Shown: positions 48,883 through 58,617 of the stretch, piece after piece | Layout of the letters: every line of letters begins with the position of its first letter | Numbering within the stretch: position 1 is the first letter of the stretch | Source of the DNA: Lachnospiraceae bacterium | GTDB taxonomy: Bacteria; Bacillota; Clostridia; Lachnospirales; Lachnospiraceae | NCBI GenBank assembly: GCA_014804655.1 | Contig: JAAUZK010000032.1 | Coordinates: 124,001 to 188,000, forward strand | Length of the DNA: 64,000 nucleotides | Direction: 5' to 3' | Program-made: the position numbers and the translations under genes | The notes under the pieces: model-generated | The model's input: only the letters and a program-made list of their open reading frames with translations | The model's database searches: none | Told to the model about the DNA's origin: nothing

Positions 48883-51666
48883 ATGGAGAGAAAACTGGAC
48901 AAAGAACTGTATCCGGACTATGTTTATCCGGAGCACAAGGCGGATCACAGCGAACCTACCCGTGAAAGTATCGTCAAGCTGGGGAAGATGATAACGGACA
49001 GGATACCGCAGAAACTGGGAATCAAGAAGATTACTCAGGATGATCCGGAGTATTGGGGATTGGCAGGCTTGCTGACTGATGAAGAAGCAGAGATTGCGTT
49101 AAAACTTGGGGTCAGAAAGCCCAAGACGCTGCCTGAAATTGCGAAGCTTACGGGCATTCCGGAGAAAGAGCTGGAACCTAAGCTTCAGCAAATGTCCGTA
49201 AAGGGAATTTTAGAGTACAATTGGGAGAATCCGAAGCATGAGAAACAGTATATTCTTCCGATGTTTGTTCCCGGTTCGGCAGAGTTTTTCAATATGAACA
49301 GTAAGGTGATTGAGGAGCATCCGGAGGTTACCTTGTTCTTCGAGCATATGACGAGACTACCCCTAGAAATGGTTACTCCTTTTGTGGGCGAGGGCGGAAA
49401 CGGTATCGGTATGCATGTCATTCCGGTGGAAAAGGCAATCGAGATGGAAAGCGAGTCGATTGACCTGGAGCATATTTCTTACTGGTTATCGAAGTATGAG
49501 GGTAAGTATGCGGCGAGTCCTTGTTCTTGTCGCCGTTCTCGGCTGAAACATGACGAGGGGTGTGGGGATGATCCCGAAGGATGGTGTGTTGCAGTCGGCG
49601 ATATGGCGGATTACGTGGTGGAGACACAGAAAGACGGGCGCTATATTACGAAGGAAGAAGCGCTTGATATCTTTAAGCAGGCGGAAGATAACGGATTCGT
49701 TCATCAGATCACCAACATCGACGGAGCGAATAAGATTTTTGCCATCTGTAACTGTAATGTCAACGTGTGCTATGCGCTTCGTACATCGCAGCTTTTTAAT
49801 ACACCGAATATGTCACGTTCGGCATATGTGGCTAAGGTGGATAAGGATAAATGCGTTGCCTGTGGCAAATGTGTGGAAGCATGTCCGGCGGGCGCCGTGA
49901 AGCTCGGACAGAAGCTGTGCAAAAAGGACGGCAGTGAAGTTACATATCCGAAAATGCCGCTTCCGCAGGAGCAGAAGTGGGGCGAACATATGTGGACGCA
50001 CAATTACAGGGACGTGAACAGGATCAACTGTTACGACACCGGAACGGCACCCTGTAAGACGGCTTGCCCCGCACATATCGCTGTACAAGGTTATTTGAAG
50101 CTTGCAAAAGAAGGAAAATATGAAGAAGCCTTGGCGCTGATCAAGAAAGACAATCCGCTGCCGGCGATTTGTGGACGTATCTGTAACAGACGCTGTGAGG
50201 ATGCCTGTACCCGTGCAACATTGGACGAGGCGGTTGCTATCGATGCCGTAAAACGGTTTGTGGCGGAGAGAGATTTAAATGCCGAGACACGGTACATTCC
50301 AAAACCGACAGTACCGTCATTAAAGGGCAGCTTTGATGAAAAGATTGCGATCATCGGTGCTGGTCCGGCGGGATTATCCTGCGCGTACTTCTTGGCAGAT
50401 AAAGGCTATAAACCTACGATATTTGAGAAGAGCGACAGACCCGGCGGTATGCTGACCTATGGTATTCCGTCATATAAATTAGAGAAAGACCTGATTGAGG
50501 CGGAGATCGACGTGATCAAGGCTATGGGCGTTGAAATCAAGTGTGGTGTTGAGGTCGGAAAAGACGTTACTATTGCACAGCTCAGAGAACAGGGCTATAA
50601 AGGCTTCTATGTTGCCATCGGCTGTCAGGGCGGCAGAAAACCGAATGTTCCCGGGGAGGATGCAGAAGGCGTTTATACGGCAGTGGAATTCTTGAGAGAA
50701 GCCGGACAGAAAGAAAAGTTTGACTTAGGCGGTGATGTGATCGTTGTGGGCGGTGGAAATGTTGCTATCGATGCGGCGAGAGTAAGTACCCGCTGCGGAC
50801 AGGGTAAAGTGTCTATGTTCTGTCTGGAGAGCCGTGACGAGATGCCTGCCAGCCGTGAGGAGATTCTGGAAGCTACCGAGGAAAACATTACGATCAATAA
50901 CTGCTGGGGACCGAAAGAGATCCTGACGGAAGACGGTAAGGCTGTGGGCGTGGTATTCAAGAAATGTACCCGTGTATATGACGAGAATCACCGGTTTGCA
51001 CCTGTGTATGACGAGAATGATACCATGACGGTTTCCTGTGCGAATGTGATCTTCAGCGTAGGTCAGGGAATCGAGTGGGGTGATCTTCTGAAAGGCACTA
51101 AGGTTGAACTGCGGCCGAATGGCGGAGCGATAGCTGACAAACTGACTTACCAGACAGCGGAGCCGGATATTTTCGTGGGCGGCGATGTCTATACGGGACC
51201 GAAGTTTGCGATAGATGCCATTGCGGCAGGACGCGAGGGAGCGATCTCACTGCACCGCTTTGTACATGAGCATTGTACGCTGACGATCGGAAGAAACAGG
51301 AGAGATTTCATAGAACTTGATAAAGATAATATCTTCATTGCCAGCTATGACAACACCGACAGACAGAGACCGGAGAAGGCGGAAGAAGCGCAGGCACATT
51401 CGTTCCGCGACCTGTCACATACGCTGACGGAAGAGCAGGTTAAGGCGGAGACTTCCCGTTGCTTAGGCTGTGGCGCGTCAGTGGTAGACCCGAATAAATG
51501 TATCGGCTGTGGTGTGTGCACGACCAAATGTGTATTTGACGCGATTTCACTGCACCGTGAACATCCGGGCTGTTCTACGATGGTGGCATCGGAGGATAAG
51601 TTGAAGTATATTCTTCCGAATATGGTTAAGCAGTCGATCAAGGTGAAATTTGCACCGAAAAAATAA
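48883..51666 (+). CDS. large Fe-S/FAD NAD(P)H oxidoreductase (GltD-like) with N-terminal Cys-rich and ferredoxin modules
   Basis: CVACGKCVEACPAGAV; GltD-like ICGRICNRRCEDACTR, AIIGAGPAGLSCAYFLADKGY, VVGGGNVAIDAARV; C-terminal CIGCGVCTTKCVFDAI. Confidence 0.9.
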   Translation: MERKLDKELYPDYVYPEHKADHSEPTRESIVKLGKMITDRIPQKLGIKKITQDDPEYWGLAGLLTDEEAEIALKLGVRKPKTLPEIAKLTGIPEKELEPKLQQMSVKGILEYNWENPKHEKQYILPMFVPGSAEFFNMNSKVIEEHPEVTLFFEHMTRLPLEMVTPFVGEGGNGIGMHVIPVEKAIEMESESIDLEHISYWLSKYEGKYAASPCSCRRSRLKHDEGCGDDPEGWCVAVGDMADYVVETQKDGRYITKEEALDIFKQAEDNGFVHQITNIDGANKIFAICNCNVNVCYALRTSQLFNTPNMSRSAYVAKVDKDKCVACGKCVEACPAGAVKLGQKLCKKDGSEVTYPKMPLPQEQKWGEHMWTHNYRDVNRINCYDTGTAPCKTACPAHIAVQGYLKLAKEGKYEEALALIKKDNPLPAICGRICNRRCEDACTRATLDEAVAIDAVKRFVAERDLNAETRYIPKPTVPSLKGSFDEKIAIIGAGPAGLSCAYFLADKGYKPTIFEKSDRPGGMLTYGIPSYKLEKDLIEAEIDVIKAMGVEIKCGVEVGKDVTIAQLREQGYKGFYVAIGCQGGRKPNVPGEDAEGVYTAVEFLREAGQKEKFDLGGDVIVVGGGNVAIDAARVSTRCGQGKVSMFCLESRDEMPASREEILEATEENITINNCWGPKEILTEDGKAVGVVFKKCTRVYDENHRFAPVYDENDTMTVSCANVIFSVGQGIEWGDLLKGTKVELRPNGGAIADKLTYQTAEPDIFVGGDVYTGPKFAIDAIAAGREGAISLHRFVHEHCTLTIGRNRRDFIELDKDNIFIASYDNTDRQRPEKAEEAQAHSFRDLSHTLTEEQVKAETSRCLGCGASVVDPNKCIGCGVCTTKCVFDAISLHREHPGCSTMVASEDKLKYILPNMVKQSIKVKFAPKK

Positions 51667-51750
51667 TATATGAGCGCAAGGTGATTCACCGAAAAAGATT
51701 TTCATTGTGTTGAGGATAATTCTCCGAAAGTGGAGCAGGCAGGTGACAAG

Positions 51751-52095
51751 ATGCATGAATTAGGAGTGGTATTCCATATTATGGACAGTCTGGAAAAGGT
51801 TGCGGCGGAAAATGAGGTGGAAGGCATTTCCAAAGTGACCTTGGAACTGGGCGAGGTATCTACGGTGATTGAATCCTATCTGCAGAGCTGTTGGAAATGG
51901 GCGGCGAAGAAGAGGGAACTTTTCTCGGAGGCGGAGCTTGTTGTGGAGATGCTTCCTGCCGTTACTTACTGCGAAGCCTGTGAAAAGACTTATCCTACCG
52001 TGGAGTACGGGAAGATATGTCCCTATTGCCATAGCCCGGATACATGGCTTATGCAGGGGAATGAGTTTAATATTAAAGAGATAGAAGTGTATTAA
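51751..52095 (+). CDS. hypA: HypA-like nickel metallochaperone
   Basis: MHELGVVFHIMDSLEKVA; zinc motif CEACEKTYPTVEYGKICPYCHSPDTWLMQGNEFNIKEIEV. Confidence 0.92.
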   Translation: MHELGVVFHIMDSLEKVAAENEVEGISKVTLELGEVSTVIESYLQSCWKWAAKKRELFSEAELVVEMLPAVTYCEACEKTYPTVEYGKICPYCHSPDTWLMQGNEFNIKEIEVY

Positions 52096-52120
52096 CAAGA
52101 GAAGAAAGAGAGGGATTTAA

Positions 52121-53155
52121 ATGTTTAATTTAAGTGGCGGTATGATTGGCTGGCAGTTATTAGGATGGGTGCTTGTTTTCTCAGGACTGATCATTATGAA
52201 TGAGATCGCGCGCCGAACGAAGATCGGTGGAGGAATCTGCTTCTTTGCGATTCCGGCGGTACTTACCGTGTATTTTATTTCTATTTATGTGGGCGCGGCA
52301 AGAGGCGCAGAGTGGGCGTTGACGAATCAGACCTACGTGCATATGAACAGCTGGTTCCACTATGCGAAACTGTATGCTGCACTGGCAGGATGTATCGGAT
52401 TCATGATTATTAAGTATCATTGGGGCAAGTTAGGGAAATCCCATGCATTTAAGGTGTTCCCATTTGTGATCGTTGCAATCAATATCCTGATTGCCGTTGT
52501 ATCCGATTTTGAGTCCGTAATCAGAGGCGGCGATATCATGGGCGGCTGGTGGAAATCATCCGAGGGCGTATGGCTTTACGGCGGTTGGTGGAATATCCTA
52601 AACGGTCTTGCGGGACTTATCAACATTTTCTGTATGACAGGCTGGTGGAGTATCTACTCTTCCAAGGATAAAAAAGATATGCTTTGGCCGGATATGACAT
52701 GGCAGTTTATTATTGCCTATGATATCTGGAATTTCCAGTATACTTATCTGAATTTGCCGACTCATGCATGGTACTGCGGATTCGCATTACTGCTGGCACC
52801 TACGGTTGCTAACGCACTCTGGAATAAAGGAGGCTGGATTCAGAATCGCGCCCATACATTGACGTTGTGGTGTATGTTTGCACAGGTATTTCCGCTGTTT
52901 CAGGATGCCAGCCGTTTCACTACGGTATCATCCGTATACGGAGCAGGCGGAGCTGCCGTGGCTATGGGTGATGTGATGCCGACTACGGCGAATCCCACGG
53001 CGCAGGGAATCATCTCGGTTATCTCCATCGTGGTAAATATCGCAGTGTTTGCGGTGATCTTAAAGCGTGCGAAGGCACAGAATAAGAACCCTTATACGAA
53101 TGAGATCTTTACAGACCAGAAAGATTTCAAGATTGCAATGGATAGGGCAGAATAA
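52121..53155 (+). CDS. polytopic membrane protein, DUF5692-like
   Basis: Multi-TM ORF directly downstream of hypA on the same strand; Trp-rich MGGWWKSSEGVWLYGGWWNILNGLAG. Confidence 0.65.
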   Translation: MFNLSGGMIGWQLLGWVLVFSGLIIMNEIARRTKIGGGICFFAIPAVLTVYFISIYVGAARGAEWALTNQTYVHMNSWFHYAKLYAALAGCIGFMIIKYHWGKLGKSHAFKVFPFVIVAINILIAVVSDFESVIRGGDIMGGWWKSSEGVWLYGGWWNILNGLAGLINIFCMTGWWSIYSSKDKKDMLWPDMTWQFIIAYDIWNFQYTYLNLPTHAWYCGFALLLAPTVANALWNKGGWIQNRAHTLTLWCMFAQVFPLFQDASRFTTVSSVYGAGGAAVAMGDVMPTTANPTAQGIISVISIVVNIAVFAVILKRAKAQNKNPYTNEIFTDQKDFKIAMDRAE

Positions 53156-53160
53156 AATGC

Positions 53161-53200
53161 ATCCCCTTCTGTCATGATAGGATGACAGGAGGGGATTTTG
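53161..53200 (+). terminator. rho-independent terminator
   Basis: atccccttctgtcat-gatagg-atgacaggaggggat followed by ttttg; 15-bp stem with one non-Watson-Crick pair. Confidence 0.85.
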
Positions 53201-53219
53201 ACTATGTCATTGAAGAAGA

Positions 53220-54095
53220 CTATAAATAAAAAGGCAGCAGATTGAATTCGCGAATCAATTCTTCACGATATTCGGAATCTTCAATGACTTTTGGAATGTC
53301 TTCGCTTCTTCCGTTTTTCAGTAAAGTGTCTACTAATTTCACACCGATTTCTGCTCCGAAATTGATATCTTCTTTTTTCATTAGTAGTTGTTCACGTTCA
53401 CCAAATTCAAAAATACACATACTGATTGCCTCCGATCGATTTTGTCGCAGAAAATCTGCTAATATATTATTTTTGATACATTCAGAAACAGCATATTCTA
53501 CAGCTGTTTCCAAGGACATATCCGGTAAACTAAGATACCTGCGTATATGTTCTACATAAAGCATATATTCTCTCAACGTTGGACATTTGTCCAGAATTTG
53601 TTGGTTGTTATTTGAATTAATGTTGATCATTGTTACCTTCAACTCAAGCTGCGGATCAGGCTCATTGGTATAGTAGGAATCTGATAGTTGTAGGAACATT
53701 GTCTCCGGTAGATTTTTGGCTCCGTTGTAGAAGACAATGAATTTAGGAGCGGGGATCCTGATCACGGAGGAAGAATATAGGGATCGCATATCTATCAGCT
53801 TTTGATATTCCCTTGCTACATAGAGCAGATTCCGTAGAGGAATATTTGGATTGTAAGTAGACTGATGTTCATAGAGATATAAATGAAAGTCTATTAAAAA
53901 TGCCAGATCATTTTTCATGTTCATATAAATGGCATTTTCCAATGTTACAATCTGTAAATCCTCTTCATTCTCGTGGTGAGAACCGTTCACAGCATTATAC
54001 AAAGAGAGCAGTTCCTTTTTATCTTTAAAAATCATACGGAACATAGTATCTTTGTATTTCCGGTTAGCGGTTACATTTGTACTTTCATAATTCAT
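53220..54095 (-). CDS. Rpn/PD-(D/E)XK nuclease family protein (paralogue of 18694..19587)
   Basis: RKYKDTMFRMIFKDKKELLSLYNAV...FLIDFHLYLYEHQSTYNPNIPLRNLLYVARE aligns along its length with the protein at 18694. Confidence 0.85.
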   Translation of the reverse strand: MNYESTNVTANRKYKDTMFRMIFKDKKELLSLYNAVNGSHHENEEDLQIVTLENAIYMNMKNDLAFLIDFHLYLYEHQSTYNPNIPLRNLLYVAREYQKLIDMRSLYSSSVIRIPAPKFIVFYNGAKNLPETMFLQLSDSYYTNEPDPQLELKVTMININSNNNQQILDKCPTLREYMLYVEHIRRYLSLPDMSLETAVEYAVSECIKNNILADFLRQNRSEAISMCIFEFGEREQLLMKKEDINFGAEIGVKLVDTLLKNGRSEDIPKVIEDSEYREELIREFNLLPFYL

Positions 54096-54317
54096 TTGAC
54101 CTCCTTCGCAGGAGCGTCTTATTTGTGAAATCTCCTGCTTTTAATTTGATGGGATTAAAAGCATAGATTTCAGATTAATAGAATGAAGTGAACAAATCAT
54201 AGATTATAAGAAATAGATATGCTTTGAAGAATCATAGCATATCATAAAGTAGATAACAATATATTTTTATAAAAATAATAAACGAATTACCGATAATGCT
54301 ATGCAAAAATAACTTCT

Positions 54318-55049
54318 TCAAGGCTGTTCTAACGTGTTCCCCATTAATTTCTTATAGCGTGCCGCCCAGAATTCCGTCTGGTAGAACACGATACACTCCT
54401 GATAGCCGTCGCTGGTTACATACAGGTTCTTGCCGGTATTTTGCTCAGATATGACTTTGTTCATGAAAGTCAGCATTTTCACATCAAACCAGTCATTATA
54501 AACGATGGCATCGTATTGATAGGATTTGCCGTTGCAGTTGAAAGTGACTGTCTGCACGCCGGTGCCGGATTCATAGTCTACTTTGCCGGTATCCTCTTCA
54601 ATATCTGTTATCGTAAGATCATCCCCGGCAATTTCGGAGACGCTGTTTAAGAAATTAGTGTACATATGCTCAAGATCCATACATTCCACATCAAAAGTAA
54701 AGAACTGTCTCGGTTCGGAAGGCTGCACAGCCGTGTCATCGTCATAGAGCAGTGCCGAAATGTATGTCAGAATCATTCCGTTAATCTGCTCCGGCTCCAT
54801 AGATTCCAATATTTCTGCGGGAAAAGAAGTAAGGCTTTCGGTAATCTTTTCTTCTACGGAAGTGGCGTCAATTCCGAGTTCTTTCAGTTTTGTAATGTTT
54901 TCATGAATCATAATCTCAACCCTCGATGAATAAAATGAGTCTGCCTGCTGCGCCTGCCCTATACTGTCATTACTATAATAGCGATACGCCATGGCGGCAG
55001 TTAGCATGAGCAGCGGAATCAAAAGTGCAATAAATGTGCTTCGATGCAT
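54318..55049 (-). CDS. hypothetical protein with N-terminal signal anchor
   Basis: MHRSTFIALLIPLLMLTAAMAYRYYS followed by a soluble domain. Confidence 0.6.
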   Translation of the reverse strand: MHRSTFIALLIPLLMLTAAMAYRYYSNDSIGQAQQADSFYSSRVEIMIHENITKLKELGIDATSVEEKITESLTSFPAEILESMEPEQINGMILTYISALLYDDDTAVQPSEPRQFFTFDVECMDLEHMYTNFLNSVSEIAGDDLTITDIEEDTGKVDYESGTGVQTVTFNCNGKSYQYDAIVYNDWFDVKMLTFMNKVISEQNTGKNLYVTSDGYQECIVFYQTEFWAARYKKLMGNTLEQP

Positions 55050-55366
55050 GGGTACTGCCTTTCATAAATTATTGTATTATTTTACGTCAGTGTATTAATG
55101 CCATTATACAGAATCGGGGAGGATGATGCAACTGCGGCAGTAAATTGTAACATTTTACGGAGGATTTTCTGATATACTATAATTTAGAAATGTTTTCAAT
55201 ATCTTTGCGGTGGGGATTAAGAGTAAGGAACGGTATTGCTGAGCCAGGGATTAAGAGTGAAGAGCAGTATTTCTAAGTTATAAAATTATTCCCTTTTCAG
55301 AATTGTGTACCCGCAGAAAGTAAATTATAATCATATTGAAAAATAAATTTTTTGAGGAGACCGGCT

Positions 55367-55801
55367 ATGAGAAACCTTGACATTGAGAAAGAGATGTATC
55401 ACCAAGCAGTAGCGTTGATAGAAAAGCGCTATCCTACCGGATGGGGTGGAGCAGGAATAGTACATACAGCGAATGGACATTATTTTACAAGTGTCAGCAT
55501 TGATACAGCTAACGCCTCGGCTATTTTATGTATTGAAACAGGTGCAATTTTAGAGGCGCATAAATATAACGAAAAGGTTACACATTGTATGTGTTTGGTT
55601 AGAGATGATGAAAATGCTCCTTATAAAGTTTTATCTCCCTGCGGAATATGCCAAGAACGCTTACGGTTTTGGGGCGAGGATGTGCAGGTAGCAGTTACTA
55701 CAGATGATGGTTCTCTGCAATTTATCACATTAGGCGAGTTACAGCCATACCACTGGACAAAAGCATATCCCGCCCATACATTGGAACACTTTTCCGAATA
55801 G
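55367..55801 (+). CDS. cytidine deaminase-like protein
   Basis: ASAILCIETGAILEA...VLSPCGICQERLRFW; start at ATG 55367 after GAGGAG. Confidence 0.8.
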   Translation: MRNLDIEKEMYHQAVALIEKRYPTGWGGAGIVHTANGHYFTSVSIDTANASAILCIETGAILEAHKYNEKVTHCMCLVRDDENAPYKVLSPCGICQERLRFWGEDVQVAVTTDDGSLQFITLGELQPYHWTKAYPAHTLEHFSE

Positions 55802-55833
55802 TGAATAAAATTATGAAAAGAAACGGAGCAATT

Positions 55834-56523
55834 ATGAGACAGATTCTGATTGTGGAGGACGACCGTCTTTTGAATAAAACACTTACCTATAACCTGTCTT
55901 CGGAGGGTTATGATATTACTTCTGCGTGGAATGCCCGTACTGCCGCAGAAGCAATCAGGACACGGCAGTTTGATTTGGTTCTGTTGGATGTCAATCTGCC
56001 CGACGGGAACGGCTATGATCTGTGCGGACTTATTAAACCGGAACATCCGGATACGCTGGTGATTTTTCTGACGGCTAACGACCAGGAACGGGATCAGGTG
56101 CGGGGATATCAAGCCGGTGCAGTGGATTATATCACGAAGCCTTTTTCCATTGTGGCTCTGCAGCATAAGATAAGTGCCATGTTTGCGATGGTGGAACGGC
56201 ACAATCATTCTGGGGATATCTACGATGACGGCAGGCTGTGTCTCGATTTTGCCCGCCAGACAGGGACGCTCGGAGGAAAAGCGCTTGCGTTATCTGCCAT
56301 GGAATATCGAACCCTTTCTCTGTTTTGCCGGAATGCGGGGATCGTGCTTACCCGCGGGCAGCTTTTGGAAAAGTTGTGGGATGTGGAGGAGAATTATGTG
56401 GACGAGCATACGCTGACGACTACGATCAGCCGCATACGGAGTAAGATTGAAGCGGAGGGAGACCGTTATATTAAGACGGTGTACGGCATGGGGTATCAGT
56501 GGACGGGAGAAGAGCAGAGATAA
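55834..56523 (+). CDS. OmpR-family response regulator
   Basis: MRQILIVEDDRLLNKTL, DLVLLDVNLPDGNG, ITKPFSI; winged helix DEHTLTTTISRIRSKIE. Confidence 0.95.
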   Translation: MRQILIVEDDRLLNKTLTYNLSSEGYDITSAWNARTAAEAIRTRQFDLVLLDVNLPDGNGYDLCGLIKPEHPDTLVIFLTANDQERDQVRGYQAGAVDYITKPFSIVALQHKISAMFAMVERHNHSGDIYDDGRLCLDFARQTGTLGGKALALSAMEYRTLSLFCRNAGIVLTRGQLLEKLWDVEENYVDEHTLTTTISRIRSKIEAEGDRYIKTVYGMGYQWTGEEQR

Positions 56524-56605
56524 AAGTGCGTAGATATAAGGGGATAAAATCATAGTAGTACAGAGAAGCGGGAGATGTAGTGTATAAGCCGGGATGGAGT
56601 AGGGT

Positions 56606-57697
56606 ATGGGAGCGGATGTGTATAAAGAGGAGACGTTAAAAGAAAATAGCGTAAGGTATACGGAGCCGGAGAGAAAACCGATATCAGTCAGGACAATTTA
56701 TGCCTTAACAATAGCGGGCATGGTCGTTACGATGGCAGCGGTCTGTTTCTGCTTATATCGGATAACCAGAGATGTGCTGATTCCGATATCCGGCATTTTG
56801 TTTGCAGTCTGTGCTCTTGTATGGAGCGGGATATTGATGGCGCTTATGAGTAAGAGGCTGTCACTGTTCACGTTAGATCTTTGCCGGTTATTGGACTGTA
56901 TGATAAACGGAGACGAGAAGTTGAAGTGGGGAGACGACAGCGAGACGCTTTTTGCACGAATCAATTACCGGCTCATGCGGCTTTATGAGATCCTGCGTGA
57001 GAACAGGCAGCGGGCAGCCGATGAGCGGCAGAAGATACAGACGCTTGTATCGGACATATCTCATCAGATCAAAACACCGGTCAGCAACTTGCGGATGGTG
57101 ACGGATACGCTGTTGACGAAGCCGGTTTCAGAGCATGAGCGGGAAGAGTTTATACAAGGAATCAGTACAGAGACGGACAAGTTAGATTTTCTTTTTCAGG
57201 CACTGATTAAGACTTCCAGACTGGAGAGCGGGGCAATCTGTCTGGAAAAGACTGACGGGCTGATCTATGATACGCTGGCACAGGCGATGAGCGGCACTGT
57301 TTACGGTGCGGAGAAAAAGAAGATTGATGTGGCGGTACATTGCCCGGAACATCTGAGCCTGTACCATGACAGGAAATGGACGGCGGAGGCGCTTTTCAAT
57401 CTCCTGGATAATGCCGTGAAATATACGCCCGAGGGCGGCAGGATCACAGTGTCGGTGGAACAGTGGGAGATATATGTCAAGATCGACGTGTCCGATACCG
57501 GAAAAGGGATAGCCGAGAGCCGTCAGGCAACTGTTTTCAGGCGCTTTTACAGAGAGGAAGAGGTACATGACGAGCCGGGCGTCGGTATTGGACTGTATCT
57601 GGCACGTGAGATCATTACGAGGCAGGGCGGGTATATCAAGCTCGTGTCAGAAGTTGGGAAAGGATCAACGTTTTCAGTGTTTTTGCCGTGTAGGTGA
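56606..57697 (+). CDS. sensor histidine kinase
   Basis: Two TM segments; VSDISHQIKTPVSNLRMV H-box; FNLLDNAVKYTPEGG N-box; GVGIGLYLAREIITRQGGYI. Confidence 0.95.
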   Translation: MGADVYKEETLKENSVRYTEPERKPISVRTIYALTIAGMVVTMAAVCFCLYRITRDVLIPISGILFAVCALVWSGILMALMSKRLSLFTLDLCRLLDCMINGDEKLKWGDDSETLFARINYRLMRLYEILRENRQRAADERQKIQTLVSDISHQIKTPVSNLRMVTDTLLTKPVSEHEREEFIQGISTETDKLDFLFQALIKTSRLESGAICLEKTDGLIYDTLAQAMSGTVYGAEKKKIDVAVHCPEHLSLYHDRKWTAEALFNLLDNAVKYTPEGGRITVSVEQWEIYVKIDVSDTGKGIAESRQATVFRRFYREEEVHDEPGVGIGLYLAREIITRQGGYIKLVSEVGKGSTFSVFLPCR

Positions 57698-57738
57698 GGT
57701 GGAAGGGCAGACTGTTGCGGAATGGAAAACTCTCAGCG

Positions 57739-58581
57739 TCACTTTAATCCGATTCCCTTCAAGATATCAATTGTGGTAATGCCGCTGTAGGTATATACAA
57801 GTTCATCCAAGGAGAAAGGCAGGGAGGCTGTGTTTTCGAGTTTAATAATTTTATAGTTGGTTTTTAACCGTTCAGTATTTCTGATAATAGATTCTTTTAC
57901 AGACGGCTTCCTTATATTCTCTGCATTGACGAGGATATTTTCGAGAGTACCGAATTCATGGAGCAGAGAAGCCGCTGTTTTTAAGCCGACTTTATCAACG
58001 CCTTTAATGTTATCTGCGGTGTCGCCTGTAAGTGATTTAAAATCTGCATACTGCGTGGGTGTAATGCCATATTTTTCTTTTATGTATTCAGGTGTGCAGA
58101 TTACCGTATCCTTTCCGCGGTAACGGAGCACGGATACCTGATCGGTTATAAGCTGGAAGAAGTCGCTGTCAAATGAAGAGATGATGATTTCTAATTCCTT
58201 CCCATAAGTCAGGGCATAACCGGCAATGAGGTCATCAGCTTCACAGAAGGTAGTTTCCGCATGTTTTATGCCGAGAAAATCAAGAGCGGCGTATACATCA
58301 TTAAGTTGTGAAAAAGGATTTTCCTCATTGGGTGTTTCACTGTAGTCAATTCGGTTTGCTTTGTAATCGGGGTTAAGAGAAGAACGGTCATTTTCATGCT
58401 CTCCGTCAAATAATACTGTTATGTGAGTTGGTTCAACTTTTCGGATGATCTTTAACAAGGCACCTACGAAACCAAGGGTGCCTTGAATTGCTTTACCCTG
58501 ATCGTTTACAATTCGCGCCGGCATACCATAAAACATTTGAAACAGCAGATTGTGTCCATCGACGATTAGAAGTCGGTTCAT
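57739..58581 (-). CDS. 5'-3' exonuclease / flap endonuclease (PolA N-domain-like)
   Basis: LLIVDGHNLLFQMFYG, EADDLIAGYA, SFDSDFFQLIT, FKSLTGDTADNIKGVDKVGLKTAASLL. Confidence 0.9.
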   Translation of the reverse strand: MNRLLIVDGHNLLFQMFYGMPARIVNDQGKAIQGTLGFVGALLKIIRKVEPTHITVLFDGEHENDRSSLNPDYKANRIDYSETPNEENPFSQLNDVYAALDFLGIKHAETTFCEADDLIAGYALTYGKELEIIISSFDSDFFQLITDQVSVLRYRGKDTVICTPEYIKEKYGITPTQYADFKSLTGDTADNIKGVDKVGLKTAASLLHEFGTLENILVNAENIRKPSVKESIIRNTERLKTNYKIIKLENTASLPFSLDELVYTYSGITTIDILKGIGLK

Positions 58582-58617
58582 GTCAGATACTCCTTAATAG
58601 TTATCGAAAATACATCG

